Origin: Dactylosporangium sp. AC04546
GTDB lineage: Bacteria > Actinomycetota > Actinomycetes > Mycobacteriales > Micromonosporaceae
Length of the DNA stretch: 24,863 nucleotides
Direction: 5' to 3'
Assembly (NCBI RefSeq): GCF_022095675.1
Contig: NZ_JAHYSG010000149.1
Coordinates: 1 to 24,863, forward strand
Under the pieces are notes generated by a model. That model worked only from the letters and a program-made list of their open reading frames with translations. It did no database searches and had not been told where the DNA came from. The translations under genes and the position numbers were made by a program. Of this stretch, positions 1 to 7,340 are shown piece by piece. The stretch's first letter is position 1. Every line of letters begins with the position of its first letter.

Positions 1-76
1 GCCTAGCCCCCGTTCAGGCCCCGCCAAAGACCCGTCGCGCGGATCGGCCGCGCTGGACCGTACGGACCGTCGTCAC

Positions 77-92
77 TCGCCCGGCCGGGCGA
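77..92. repeat. 16-bp perfect palindrome
   Basis: TCGCCCGGCCGGGCGA reads the same on both strands. It lies in the 210-base stretch before the first gene, 39 bases left of a larger hairpin. It could be an operator or part of a termination region for a gene left of the window; GC-only palindromes of this size also arise by chance in such DNA. Confidence 0.35.
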
Positions 93-130
93 CCGGCCGT
101 GACCGTGGTGCGGGCGGTGGTGCTCGCGGT

Positions 131-165
131 GGTGCTGCCGGTGCTGGCCCGGCACCGGCAGCACC
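131..165. terminator. Strong hairpin, probable terminator
   Basis: The arms GGTGCTGCCGGTGC (131-144) and its exact complement (152-165) form 14 perfect pairs. A T-G wobble and one more G-C pair close a 3-base loop at 147-149. The right arm is followed by GTTTG but no long T run, as usual for actinobacterial terminators. On the + strand it would end a transcript entering from the left, or act in the 5' region of the small gene at 211. No gene is visible in 1-210. Confidence 0.6.
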
Positions 166-210
166 GTTTGGGCACGGCCGGGCCGGGTAACGCCGCGCGG
201 GGGGTGCGCA

Positions 211-414
211 ATGACGACACAGGGCGGCGACGAGGACCGGGACGCGATAGCGGCGGACGACGCCCTGCGACTGTGGCTGGAGGAAGAGGACGCCGCCGAC
301 GACGCCGAGCGACTGTGGCTGGAGGAAGAGGGCGCCACCGGCGACGCCGAGCGGGAGCGGCCCGACAGCGAGGATGTCACCGACGACCCGGGCGCCGGCG
401 AACCACCCGACTGA
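211..414 (+). CDS. Small acidic protein made of a 14-residue tandem repeat
   Basis: A 67-aa protein of unknown function, extremely acidic and without Cys or Lys. Residues 16-29 (DDALRLWLEEEDAA) and 30-43 (DDAERLWLEEEGAT) are near-identical, and 44-57 is a decayed third copy; in DNA this is a 42-base unit at 256-297, 298-339 and 340-381. The LRLWLEEE core looks like a short amphipathic acidic helix. The ATG at 211 follows a GGGGGG run at about 6 bases. It ends 28 bases before the FUSC gene, so the two are probably cotranscribed. No family is recognised. That the reading frame is real is supported by G/C third positions, the in-frame repeat and the Shine-Dalgarno-like run, not by homology. Confidence 0.6.
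   Translation: MTTQGGDEDRDAIAADDALRLWLEEEDAADDAERLWLEEEGATGDAERERPDSEDVTDDPGAGEPPD
256..381 (+). repeat. 42-bp tandem repeat, three copies
   Basis: Copies lie at 256-297, 298-339 and 340-381. Copies 1 and 2 share the block CGACTGTGGCTGGAGGAAGA; copy 3 keeps the spacing and the GACGCC start but has diverged in the middle. The period is a whole number of codons (14), so copy-number change would keep the frame of the small acidic gene. Confidence 0.8.
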
Positions 415-442
415 CCGCCACGGCCGTGCGGGAGGATGGGCG

Positions 443-2170
443 GTGATGGCCGCTCCGATCCCGCCGGCCCCGCCGCCGTCGCGGGCCGGGCTCGCCGCGC
501 TGCTGGCGGTGCGGCCCGTGCCGCGCCGGTGGCCGGTCGCGATCCGGGCGGCCGTGTGCATGGGGCTGCCCGCCCTCGCCGGATGGCTCGCCGGGGACAT
601 CGCCGCCGGGCTCACGGCCACGATCGGCGGGTTTACGGCGCTGTACGGCAGCGGGCGCCCGTACCGGTACCGGGCCGGGCTGCTCGCCGCCGTCGCCGTG
701 GCCATCACCCTGGCCGTGCTCATGGGGCTGTGGACAGCCGGGGTGCCGTGGCTCGCGGTCGTCGCGCTCACGGCGCTCGCGGCCGGGGCGACCCTGCTGT
801 GCAACGCGGTGCCGGTCGGCCAGCCGGGCGCGTACTTCGTCGTGCTCGCCGCCGCGACCGGCGTCGCCATGCACGCCGGGCATCCCGACCCGTGGCGGGT
901 CGGGATGCTGGTGCTGGCCGGCGGGGCCGTCGCCTGGCTGGTCCACCTGGCCGGAGCGGTGGTCTCGCCGCGCGGGCCGGAGCGCTCGGCGGTCGCCGCG
1001 GCCGGCGCGGCCGTGGCGAGCCTCGCCGAGGCCGGGCCGGACGAGTTCGACGACGCCCGGCACCGGGCCGCCGCCGCGCTGCACGAGTCGTGGAACGTCC
1101 TGGTCGCCGAGCAGCCCGCCCGCGCCAGCGTGGCGCTCGACCGGCTGCGCACCGAGACCCGGGCGCTGCACCTGAGGTTCGCCGACATCCTCAACGGACC
1201 GCGCCGGCCCGAACGAGCCGCGCCGGAGACGGGCGCCGTCGAGCTGCCGTTCGGGCGGCCGGGTGCGGGGGCGCTGCTGCGCGAGGCGCTGCGGCCCGGT
1301 TCGCTGAGCGTGCTCACCGCGGCCCGGGCCGGGCTCGCCGCGCTGATCGCCGGGTCGGCGGCCGCCGGGCTCGGCCTGGAGCACGCGTACTGGGCCACGA
1401 CCGCGGCGGTGCTCGTGCTGCACCAGGGGTTCGACTGGCCGCGCACCGCCCAGCGGAGCCTGGAGCGGCTCACCGGCACGTGGGCCGGGCTGCTGCTGGC
1501 CGGCGGCCTCCTCCTCGCCCGCCCCGCCGGGTTGTGGCTGGTGCTGGCGATCGTGGCGCTGCAGTACACCATCGAATGGTTCGTCCCGAGGAACTATGCC
1601 CTCGCCGTCGTCTTCATCACCCCGGTCGCGCTGCTCATCGGCTCCGGCGGCCGGCCGGTCGACGACGTCGGCGCGCTGCTGGTGGCCCGGGGCATCGACA
1701 CCGTCATCGGCTGCGCGGTGGCCCTGGTCGTCTTCCTCGCGACGGCGCGGTTGGGCGCGTCCGCCCGGCTGCCGGAGGCGCTCGCCGGCACGCTCGACGC
1801 CGCCGTCGCGGTGCTCGGCCACCTCGCCACCGGCGCGGTGACGACCACGGCGGCCCGCACGGCGCGGCGGGACCTGCAACACCGCGCGCTCACGCTGCCG
1901 GACGTCTACACGATGGCCCCCGACGAGACCCTCTGGCCGGGGGTGGTGGCGGTCCAGCGTCTCGCGTACCGCATGCTGGCCACCTGCTGGGAACACGAGC
2001 GCACGGGCGGCCGCCCCGCCCTCACCGCGGCCGACGCCGGCCGGGTCGGCGACGCCCTGCGGGAGACCGCGGCCGCCGTCCGCGACGGCCGCCCGGCCAC
2101 CGCCGCGCCGGACCTGCCGCCACTGTTCGCCGGGGACGTGCTCGCGGTGCAGCGCTCGCTCGGCGCGTAA
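443..2170 (+). CDS. FUSC family (fusaric acid resistance-like) membrane protein
   Basis: About 575 aa. Two membrane-spanning halves (roughly residues 33-170 and 300-470) are separated by a soluble helical stretch, and a soluble C-terminal tail follows; this is the FUSC/aromatic acid exporter-like architecture. The second half carries the typical HAYWATTAAVLVLHQ and LTGTWAGLLLAGG segments seen in FUSC_2 proteins. Such proteins are thought to move organic acids or hydrophobic compounds out across the inner membrane, but the substrate here is unknown. GGAGG at 431-435 is 7 bases before GTG 443 and 10 before ATG 446, so either could start translation. It follows the small acidic gene closely, and an MFS exporter lies downstream. 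Confidence 0.85.
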   Translation: MMAAPIPPAPPPSRAGLAALLAVRPVPRRWPVAIRAAVCMGLPALAGWLAGDIAAGLTATIGGFTALYGSGRPYRYRAGLLAAVAVAITLAVLMGLWTAGVPWLAVVALTALAAGATLLCNAVPVGQPGAYFVVLAAATGVAMHAGHPDPWRVGMLVLAGGAVAWLVHLAGAVVSPRGPERSAVAAAGAAVASLAEAGPDEFDDARHRAAAALHESWNVLVAEQPARASVALDRLRTETRALHLRFADILNGPRRPERAAPETGAVELPFGRPGAGALLREALRPGSLSVLTAARAGLAALIAGSAAAGLGLEHAYWATTAAVLVLHQGFDWPRTAQRSLERLTGTWAGLLLAGGLLLARPAGLWLVLAIVALQYTIEWFVPRNYALAVVFITPVALLIGSGGRPVDDVGALLVARGIDTVIGCAVALVVFLATARLGASARLPEALAGTLDAAVAVLGHLATGAVTTTAARTARRDLQHRALTLPDVYTMAPDETLWPGVVAVQRLAYRMLATCWEHERTGGRPALTAADAGRVGDALRETAAAVRDGRPATAAPDLPPLFAGDVLAVQRSLGA

Positions 2171-2177
2171 CCCCTTC

Positions 2178-2193
2178 TACCGGCCAGCCGGTA
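2178..2193. promoter_or_regulatory. Dyad downstream of FUSC gene, upstream of MFS gene
   Basis: TACCGGC and GCCGGTA are perfect 7-bp arms two bases apart. The loop is too short for a good hairpin, so a protein-binding dyad ahead of the MFS gene is more likely than a terminator. No clear -10/-35 pair was found next to it. Confidence 0.3.
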
Positions 2194-2312
2194 CACGCGG
2201 GTACGGGACACCCCGAGCCGGTGACGGCCGATGACCCCGATGCCCGCGGGCCCGGCCCCGGACAGTCTTGGTGGCGGTCCGAGATCCCGAGCAGGAGAAG
2301 GTCACCTCCGTC

Positions 2313-3560
2313 GTGAAAGACTCGAACACCCCCTGGGCCCCGCTGCGCAGCAGCGCCTTCCGTGCGCTGTGGCTGGCCATGTCGGCCGCCGGCGCGGGCG
2401 CCGCGATGCAGCTCGTCGGCGCGCAATGGCTGATCTCCGGCGGCTCGACCGGCCGTGCGGACACCGGCCTGCTGGTCGCGCTGGTGCAGGCCGCGAGCAT
2501 GCTGCCGGTACTGCTGCTCGGCCTGCCGGCCGGTGTGCTGGCCGACCTGGTCGACCGGCGGCGGCTGCTCATCGGCGTCCAGCTGGGCATCGCGGTCGTC
2601 GGCCTGGTGCTGGCCGGCCTGGCTCTCAACGGCCAGGTGGCCTCGACCACGGTCCTCGTGCTGCAGTGCGTCATCGGCGCCGGTGCGGCGATGACGATGC
2701 CGGCGTTCGGCTCGATCACCCCCGACCTGGTGCCGCGCCGCCACCTGCCGCACGCCTCGGCACTCGGCGCGATCAGCACGAACGTCGTGCGCGCGGTCGG
2801 CCCGGCCGTCGCCGGGCTGCTCATCGCGTGGGCCGGCGCCGCCGCGGTGTTCGCGCTGCACGCGGTGACGGTGCTGGTGTTCGTCGGCGTCCTGTTCGCC
2901 TGGCGCCCGTGCCCGGTCCGGGCCCGCAAGCGGGCCGCGGAGCGGCGCCCGGAGCGCTTCCACATCGCGCTGCGGTCCGGCTGCGGCTACGTGCGGCAGA
3001 CCCCGGTCGTCCGGCGGATCCTGGGCCACGCGCTGCTGTTCCTGCTGCCCGGCTCGGCCCTGCTCGCCCTGCTGCCGCTGCTGGCCGGCCAGCGCCTCGG
3101 CCTCGGTGTCAACGGCTACGGCCTGCTGCTCGGCGCGCTCGGCGCGGGCGCGGTCGTGGGCGCCCTGATCCAGCCCCGCCTGCGCGCGGTCCGCATCCGC
3201 GACCGGATCGCCGGTTCAGCCGGCGTGTTCCTGCTGTCCCTCGTGGTCGTCGCCTCCAGCCGCGACGCCCGCCTGGTCGCCGCGGTCCTGATCGCCGCCG
3301 GCGCCGCCTGGGTGATCGCCCTGGCCTGCACCAACTCGGCCATCGAGAGCCACCTGCCGGCCTGGGTCCGCGCCCGCGGCCTGGCCGTGTACCAGGTGGT
3401 GCTGTTCGGCGCGCAGGGCCTGGGCGCGATCGCCTGGGGCTGCTGCGCCCAGCGCCTGGGCGCGCACGTCGCCCTGATGCTCGCCGCGGCGGGCCTGGGC
3501 GCCGCGGCCCTGATCGGCCGCGCGTGGCCGATGCACGAGCCGGCCCCGGCCACCGCGTGA
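2313..3560 (+). CDS. MFS transporter (MFS_3, EntS-like exporter family)
   Basis: A 415-aa major facilitator with about 12 hydrophobic segments. The opening PLRSSAFRALWLAMSAAGAGAAMQLVGAQWLI and the loop GVLADLVDRRRLL (an MFS motif A variant) match the MFS_3 group, which includes siderophore and drug exporters and many uncharacterised actinobacterial members. The central soluble loop around ARKRAAERRPERFHIAL is also typical. GTG 2313 is chosen because GGAGAAGG at 2294-2301 precedes it by 11 bases and family members start just before the PLRS motif; TTG 2268 and GTG 2271 are in frame but give a non-conserved extension. The substrate cannot be told. The next gene starts 17 bases after the stop and may be cotranscribed. 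Confidence 0.85.
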   Translation: MKDSNTPWAPLRSSAFRALWLAMSAAGAGAAMQLVGAQWLISGGSTGRADTGLLVALVQAASMLPVLLLGLPAGVLADLVDRRRLLIGVQLGIAVVGLVLAGLALNGQVASTTVLVLQCVIGAGAAMTMPAFGSITPDLVPRRHLPHASALGAISTNVVRAVGPAVAGLLIAWAGAAAVFALHAVTVLVFVGVLFAWRPCPVRARKRAAERRPERFHIALRSGCGYVRQTPVVRRILGHALLFLLPGSALLALLPLLAGQRLGLGVNGYGLLLGALGAGAVVGALIQPRLRAVRIRDRIAGSAGVFLLSLVVVASSRDARLVAAVLIAAGAAWVIALACTNSAIESHLPAWVRARGLAVYQVVLFGAQGLGAIAWGCCAQRLGAHVALMLAAAGLGAAALIGRAWPMHEPAPATA

Positions 3561-3577
3561 CCGTTCCGCGTGGTCAA

Positions 3578-4099
3578 ATGTCCGCCGTGAGGACTCTCCC
3601 GTGGCGCGACGGCGCCCGCGAGCTGCGCCGGCTGGTCGCGGCCGCGGGCGGCGACCCGGACCACCTGGCGGACGTGGACCTCGCCTGGCACGCGTTCCGC
3701 GCGTTCCTCGCGGTCCCGCTGGATGGCCTGTACGACCGCTGGGAAGGCACCGACGTGGAGGCGGACACGCTGGTCGTCGAGTTCCCGGTCGCCGACTGGC
3801 CGGACGGCCCGCCCGGCCTGCTGCTCGCCCGCCGCTTCGCCGTCCCGGCGGTCGAATGGCACGACGGCGTGCCCGGCCGCTCGCCGGACGACGGGACGCT
3901 CGACCTCGCGGACACCGTCCAGGTCGAACTGGAGCTGACCTTCCCGCGCGGCACCACCGGCGACGCCGACGAGTTCTGGACGGCGGCCCGCAGCGGCGAG
4001 TTCGACTCGGCCGACCTGGCCGAGGCCGAGGAACTGGTGACCGGGCTGGCCCTGGGGCGGACGGTCCGCAGCCGGATCGCGCTGGAGAGCTGCAACTGA
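3578..4099 (+). CDS. Hypothetical protein
   Basis: A 173-aa soluble protein with no recognised domain. It begins with a basic helix (WRDGARELRRLVAAAGG), then an acidic, tryptophan-containing mixed alpha/beta region with paired strand-like segments (DTLVVEFPVADW, VQVELELTFPRG). It ends in a helix and a single Cys (ESCN). Codon use matches its neighbours. ATG 3578 has no good ribosome site; GTG 3587 lies 7 bases after TCAAAT, a weak -10-like box, and could be a leaderless start giving 170 aa. It starts 17 bases after the MFS stop and ends convergent with the gene at 4110. No function is proposed. Confidence 0.65.
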   Translation: MSAVRTLPWRDGARELRRLVAAAGGDPDHLADVDLAWHAFRAFLAVPLDGLYDRWEGTDVEADTLVVEFPVADWPDGPPGLLLARRFAVPAVEWHDGVPGRSPDDGTLDLADTVQVELELTFPRGTTGDADEFWTAARSGEFDSADLAEAEELVTGLALGRTVRSRIALESCN

Positions 4100-4101
4100 G
4101 G

Positions 4102-4118
4102 ACCGCGGTTCACGCGGT
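4102..4118. terminator. Bidirectional hairpin with a stop codon in its loop
   Basis: ACCGCG (4102-4107) and CGCGGT (4113-4118) pair around GTTCA. The loop contains TCA, the complement of the TGA stop of the minus-strand gene, and the left arm begins three bases after the stop of the plus-strand gene. The convergent position fits a shared terminator. The stem is only 6 bp and there is no T run. Confidence 0.5.
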
Positions 4119-4943
4119 GGCCGGCCAGGGCTCGGCATAGCCGCGGATCATGCTGAAGGCCCCGACGACGCGGTCCACGTCCTTCGGGACGAAGGTGATG
4201 CTGTCCGTCGTGTAGATGCCCTCCTCCGTGAACTCCATCTCCAGGGCCAGCGAGCCGTCCCAGATCGCGACGCCGAGCTTGAGCCGGACCGGCAGGACCT
4301 GACGGTCGACCCGGAACGTGCGGATGCCGAGGTCGTGTTGCTGGGTCACGGCGAGTGCGAGCTGCTCCGACCACTCGCGGTAGATGAACACCCGCTCGAT
4401 CATCACCCCGCGGGAGGCCGCGGCGGCCTGGGCCCGCACGTACCGCTGACCGATGCCCGTGAACCACCAGTCGAGCTCCTGGCTGTCGACCGTGGTCGCG
4501 AGCAGGTGGTGCTGGACCTGTTCGGTGAGGCGCAACACCAGCCAGTCGTTCTCCGTGGGGACGCCGATCAGCCGGCCCCGCTGCAGGTCCCGCAGCGCCT
4601 CGCGGCAGTCCTCGAACGCCTTGCGGGACAGTTCCTGCGCGTACCGCTGTGGGATCGACGGGTGGATACCCTCCAGGGCGTTCAGCAGGTCGTCGAGGAT
4701 GGCGGGCAACCACGCGTGCCGGTGCAGCCGCTCCGTGACCTCGCGGCGGCTCACCATCTGCCGGGCGGGCCGGGCGTTCTGCAGCATCGTCTCGACCTGC
4801 AGCGAGATGATCGCGCCGAGCAGGCCGGCGAAGGTGGCGAGGGCGGCGTTCAGGTCGGTCCGGGCGTAGAAGAAGACCCCCATCCCCACCGACACGACCA
4901 TGCCGACCACCGCGGGCAGCCAGTCCGGAACCAACTTCTCCAT
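4110..4943 (-). CDS. Hypothetical two-TM membrane protein with large cytoplasmic domain
   Basis: A 277-aa protein. Two hydrophobic segments near the N-terminus (about residues 7-24 and 31-48) are followed by a long soluble part. The soluble part has a helical region (SRREVTERLHRH to about residue 135) and then an alpha/beta region with IERVFIYREWSEQLALAVTQQHDLGIRTFRV and a strand-rich end. That last region vaguely recalls the phospholipase D-like (HKD) fold of some regulatory proteins, but no HKD motif is present, so this is only a guess. ATG 4943 is chosen because GGAGG at 4954-4950 precedes it by 5-6 bases; the TTG at 4955 would bury that ribosome site. It is monocistronic, convergent with 3578-4099 and divergent from the hydrolase at 5083. 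Confidence 0.7.
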   Translation of the reverse strand: MEKLVPDWLPAVVGMVVSVGMGVFFYARTDLNAALATFAGLLGAIISLQVETMLQNARPARQMVSRREVTERLHRHAWLPAILDDLLNALEGIHPSIPQRYAQELSRKAFEDCREALRDLQRGRLIGVPTENDWLVLRLTEQVQHHLLATTVDSQELDWWFTGIGQRYVRAQAAAASRGVMIERVFIYREWSEQLALAVTQQHDLGIRTFRVDRQVLPVRLKLGVAIWDGSLALEMEFTEEGIYTTDSITFVPKDVDRVVGAFSMIRGYAEPWPATA

Positions 4944-4975
4944 GGAGGCCTCCAATCCACCAACTTGGATACCTC

Positions 4976-4998
4976 AGCGTAGGGCACCCGTCTACGCT
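4976..4998. promoter_or_regulatory. Inverted repeat upstream of membrane protein gene
   Basis: AGCGTAG and CTACGCT are perfect 7-bp arms separated by 9 bases. The element sits 33 bases before the start of the minus-strand gene at 4943, and 85 bases before the plus-strand hydrolase start. The spacing puts the two half-sites about one and a half helical turns apart. It is a candidate operator with no supporting homology. Confidence 0.4.
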
Positions 4999-5069
4999 CC
5001 GTGACGGCATTCGGTCGACGTCTGTCTGGCCCAGTCATTTGACGGAATCGACGCGCCGGCGGCCCGGCC

Positions 5070-5082
5070 TAGCGTTGCCGGC
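5070..5082 (+). promoter_or_regulatory. Leaderless-type -10 box TAGCGT
   Basis: TAGCGT (5070-5075) fits the actinobacterial -10 pattern TANNNT and is followed by exactly 7 bases and then ATG 5083, with no Shine-Dalgarno sequence between. This is the layout of leaderless mRNAs. A TTGACG at 5039-5044 is 25 bases upstream, too far for a normal -35. Confidence 0.55.
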
Positions 5083-5766
5083 ATGAGTATTCGCAACGTG
5101 GTCCTGGTGCACGGCGGTTTCGTCGACGGCTCCGGCTGGCAGGCGGTCTACGACCGGCTGCGCGCCGACGGCTTCAACGTCAGCGTCGTGCAGCACCCGA
5201 CCCTGTCGCTGGCCGGCGACGCCACCGCCACCCGCCAGATCCTCGACCGCCAGGACGGCCCGACCGTGCTCGTCGGCCACTCCTACGGCGGCGCCGTCAT
5301 CAGCGAGGCCGGCACCCACGAGAAGGTCGCCGCGCTGGTGTACATCGCCGCGTTCGCCCCCGACAAGGGCGAGTCCGTCAACACCCTCATCGCCGACCCG
5401 CCGCCCGGCGCGCCGGTCCCGCCGATCCTGCCCCCGGTCGACGGCTTCCTGTTCCTGGACCGCGACAAGTTCCACCACTCGTTCGCCGGCGACCTGCCCG
5501 CCGAGCGGGCCGCGTTCCTGGCCGACTCGCAGCTCCCGTGGGGCGTCGACGCCCTCGCGGGCGCGGTCAACGAGCCGGCCTGGCGCACCAGGCCGAGCTG
5601 GTACCTGGTCGCCACCGACGACCGCATGATCCCGCCGCCGGCCCAGCGGGCCATGTCCGAGCGGGCCGGCTCGACGGTCGTCGAGGTCGCGGGCAGCCAC
5701 GCGGTCTACGAGTCCCAGCCGGGCGCGGTCGCCGACCTGATCAAGCAGGCCGCCGGCGCTAGGTGA
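5083..5766 (+). CDS. Alpha/beta hydrolase
   Basis: A 227-aa single-domain alpha/beta hydrolase of the Abhydrolase_6 / plant methylesterase-like type. LVHGGFVDGSGW forms the oxyanion region, GHSYGG holds the nucleophile Ser67, the acid lies in YLVATDDRMIP (Asp179 or 180) and GSHAVYES gives His206, so the triad is complete. It has no signal peptide and is cytoplasmic. It is a clear paralogue of the Tat-exported hydrolase at 8167-8961: shared blocks are ALVYIAAFAPD, FAGDLP, PSWYLVA and the His region. Likely an esterase; substrate unknown. The start is fixed by the leaderless-type promoter. Its stop overlaps the end of the convergent SDR gene by 8 bases. Confidence 0.88.
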   Translation: MSIRNVVLVHGGFVDGSGWQAVYDRLRADGFNVSVVQHPTLSLAGDATATRQILDRQDGPTVLVGHSYGGAVISEAGTHEKVAALVYIAAFAPDKGESVNTLIADPPPGAPVPPILPPVDGFLFLDRDKFHHSFAGDLPAERAAFLADSQLPWGVDALAGAVNEPAWRTRPSWYLVATDDRMIPPPAQRAMSERAGSTVVEVAGSHAVYESQPGAVADLIKQAAGAR

Positions 5767-6493
5767 GCTGCTGGCCGCCGTCGACGTCGTAGGTCGCGCC
5801 GGTCAGGGCCGTGTTCGTCATCAGGTGTACCGCCAGGGCGGCCACGTCGGACGGGCCCACCACGCGGCCGATCGGCAGGGTGGCGCGCAGGTGCTCGCGG
5901 CGGCGGTCGAGGTCCGGGCCGAGCAGGCGGGCCGACAGTTCCGTGTCGACGAACCCGGCCGCGATCAGGTTGACGCGGGTCGGGGCCAGCTCGATCGCCA
6001 GGTTCGCGACGAGGGCCGGCAGCGCCGCCGTCATCGGGCCCGACACCACCTGGCCCGGGCCCGGGCGGCGGCCGCCGGTACCGCCCATGAACAGCAGGCT
6101 GCGGGCCCGGCCGGTCACCGCCCGGGCCAGGTGCAGCGGCAGCCACAGGTGCTCGTCGACTAGGCGGCGCGCCAGGTCGAGGTCCAGGTCGGCGAGGCGC
6201 GCGTAGTAGTTGCCGCCGGCCGTGACCATCACGTGGTCGACCGGGTCGCGCCCGTCGAAGAAGTCGCGCAGCGCCACCGGGTCGGTGGCGTCGAACGCCG
6301 CCGTGGCCGCGGCGCCGACGTCGGTGGCCGCGCGGGTCAGGCGGTCCGGGTCGCGGCCCACCAGGACCAGGTCGGCGCCCTCGGCGCGGGCCTGGCGGGC
6401 CGTCTCCAGGCCGATGCCGGCGCTCCCGCCGAGCACGACGACAGTCTGACCGGCCAGCGGCAACGCCGGCGGGTGGCCCGGGGAGGCTGCCAT
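5759..6493 (-). CDS. SDR-fold protein lacking the catalytic Ser/Tyr/Lys
   Basis: A 244-aa short-chain dehydrogenase/reductase-like protein. The cofactor loop is GGSAGIG (22-28), the NAG-equivalent is TAGG (91-94), and ELAPTRVNLIAAGFVDTELS matches the SDR stretch after the active site. It ends in a classical YDVDGGQQLT-type tail. The usual Ser and YxxxK should lie in residues about 134-160, but that segment reads FMGGTGGRRPGPGQVVSGP and MTAALPAL, with no Tyr and no Lys. Either the enzyme uses other residues or it is a non-catalytic NAD(P)-binding protein. ATG 6493 starts just after the hairpin ending the hydrolase operon, with no strong ribosome site. The 3' end overlaps the convergent hydrolase gene by 8 bases. 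Confidence 0.85.
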   Translation of the reverse strand: MAASPGHPPALPLAGQTVVVLGGSAGIGLETARQARAEGADLVLVGRDPDRLTRAATDVGAAATAAFDATDPVALRDFFDGRDPVDHVMVTAGGNYYARLADLDLDLARRLVDEHLWLPLHLARAVTGRARSLLFMGGTGGRRPGPGQVVSGPMTAALPALVANLAIELAPTRVNLIAAGFVDTELSARLLGPDLDRRREHLRATLPIGRVVGPSDVAALAVHLMTNTALTGATYDVDGGQQLT

Positions 6494-6502
6494 ACGGACC
6501 AG

Positions 6503-6540
6503 CGTGGCATCGCCCGGCCGGGAGGGCGGGCGATGCCACG
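6503..6540. terminator. 14-bp hairpin terminating the hydrolase operon
   Basis: CGTGGCATCGCCC (6503-6515) and its perfect complement (6528-6540), plus a G-C pair inside, form a 14-bp stem around a 10-base loop. On the minus strand it starts 5 bases after the TGA of the gene at 6546 and ends 9 bases before the SDR start. This is the position of an intrinsic terminator separating the operon from the SDR gene. There is no T run. Confidence 0.75.
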
Positions 6541-6545
6541 GGTGA

Positions 6546-7340
6546 TCACCGCGCGTGCCGCAGGGCCCAGTCGAGGGCGTGGTCGGCGACCTGCTCCCAG
6601 CCGGGTTCGGCGCAGGTCCAGTGCGACCGGCCGGGGAACTCGTGGTACTCCGTGATCGTGCCCTCAGCCTTGTAGTGGTGGGCGTTGGACTTGTTCACCG
6701 ACGGCGGCATGATGTGGTCGGCGCCGCCGGCGATGAACAGCAGCGGGGCCCGCTGCTCGTTGCGGAAGTTCACCCAGGTCTCCTGGTGGCCCGGCTTGAA
6801 GTTCGCGATCAGGCCGTAGGCCCAGACCCAGCTGCCCGGGGCCGGGATCGCGTAACGCTCGTAGGCCGCGAGCGAGTCCTCCTCCGACAGCGTGTTGGTG
6901 AACGCGTAGTGGAACTGGGCCGGGGTGAAGCCGGCCGCCTGGTGCCGCTTCGCCGGGTTGTTGAGGATCGGGAACAGCGACTTGATCTGCGACGGCGGCG
7001 TGACCCGGATGCCCTCCGGCGGCGCCGAGTCGATGACCACGCCGGCCGCGCCGTGGCCGCGGTCGAGCAGCAGCTGGGTCAGCGTCCCGCCGAACGAGTG
7101 GCCCATGATGATCGGCTTCTCCGGCAGCGCGGTGATGATCTTCTCCAGGTGCGCGACCGTCTCCGGGACGGTGACGGTCGCGATCGGGGTCGGGTCGGCG
7201 CGCAGGGCCTCGACCTCGACCTCGAAGCCGGGGTAGGCCGGTGTGATCACCGTGTGCCCCTTGGCCTCGTAGTGCGTCACCCAGTGCTCCCAGCTGCGCG
7301 GGGTCACCCACAGCCCGTGGACCAGGACGATCGTGCTCAT
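6546..7340 (-). CDS. Alpha/beta hydrolase
   Basis: A 264-aa alpha/beta hydrolase without a signal peptide. The N-terminal strand and oxyanion region is [14 protein letters not shown], the nucleophile Ser82 is in GHSFGG, Asp208 is in [12 protein letters not shown] and His240 in [15 protein letters not shown]. Start and stop overlap shows coupling: its ATG at 7340 shares four bases (ATGA) with the TGA of the chloroperoxidase-type gene. It is the last gene of a three-hydrolase operon and is followed at once by a strong hairpin. Although both are hydrolases, the sequence is not close to the 5083 and 8167 pair. Substrate unknown; an esterase or lactonase role is a guess. Confidence 0.87.
   Translation of the reverse strand: MSTIVLVHGLWVTPRSWEHWVTHYEAKGHTVITPAYPGFEVEVEALRADPTPIATVTVPETVAHLEKIITALPEKPIIMGHSFGGTLTQLLLDRGHGAAGVVIDSAPPEGIRVTPPSQIKSLFPILNNPAKRHQAAGFTPAQFHYAFTNTLSEEDSLAAYERYAIPAPGSWVWAYGLIANFKPGHQETWVNFRNEQRAPLLFIAGGADHIMPPSVNKSNAHHYKAEGTITEYHEFPGRSHWTCAEPGWEQVADHALDWALRHAR

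Noticed and set aside
3..380. Minus-strand open frame of 125 codons over the small acidic gene
   Set aside because: It is the Ser/Arg/His-rich antisense of the 42-base repeat and has no ribosome site or family resemblance.
256..381. 42-base repeats as a CRISPR array
   Set aside because: The copies are directly adjacent with no spacers and translate in frame; they are a protein repeat.
436..2316. Long plus-strand frame rich in Arg/Gly/Pro over the FUSC gene
   Set aside because: Composition is that of an off-frame shadow; the FUSC frame has clear membrane helices and family motifs.
2231..3577. N-terminal 449-codon extension of the 3578 gene
   Set aside because: It lies over the MFS gene in another frame and is Arg/Pro/Gly-rich; the real protein begins after the MFS stop.
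5039..5044. TTGACG as the -35 of the hydrolase promoter
   Set aside because: It is 25 bases from the TAGCGT box, too far for a normal sigma-70 type promoter.
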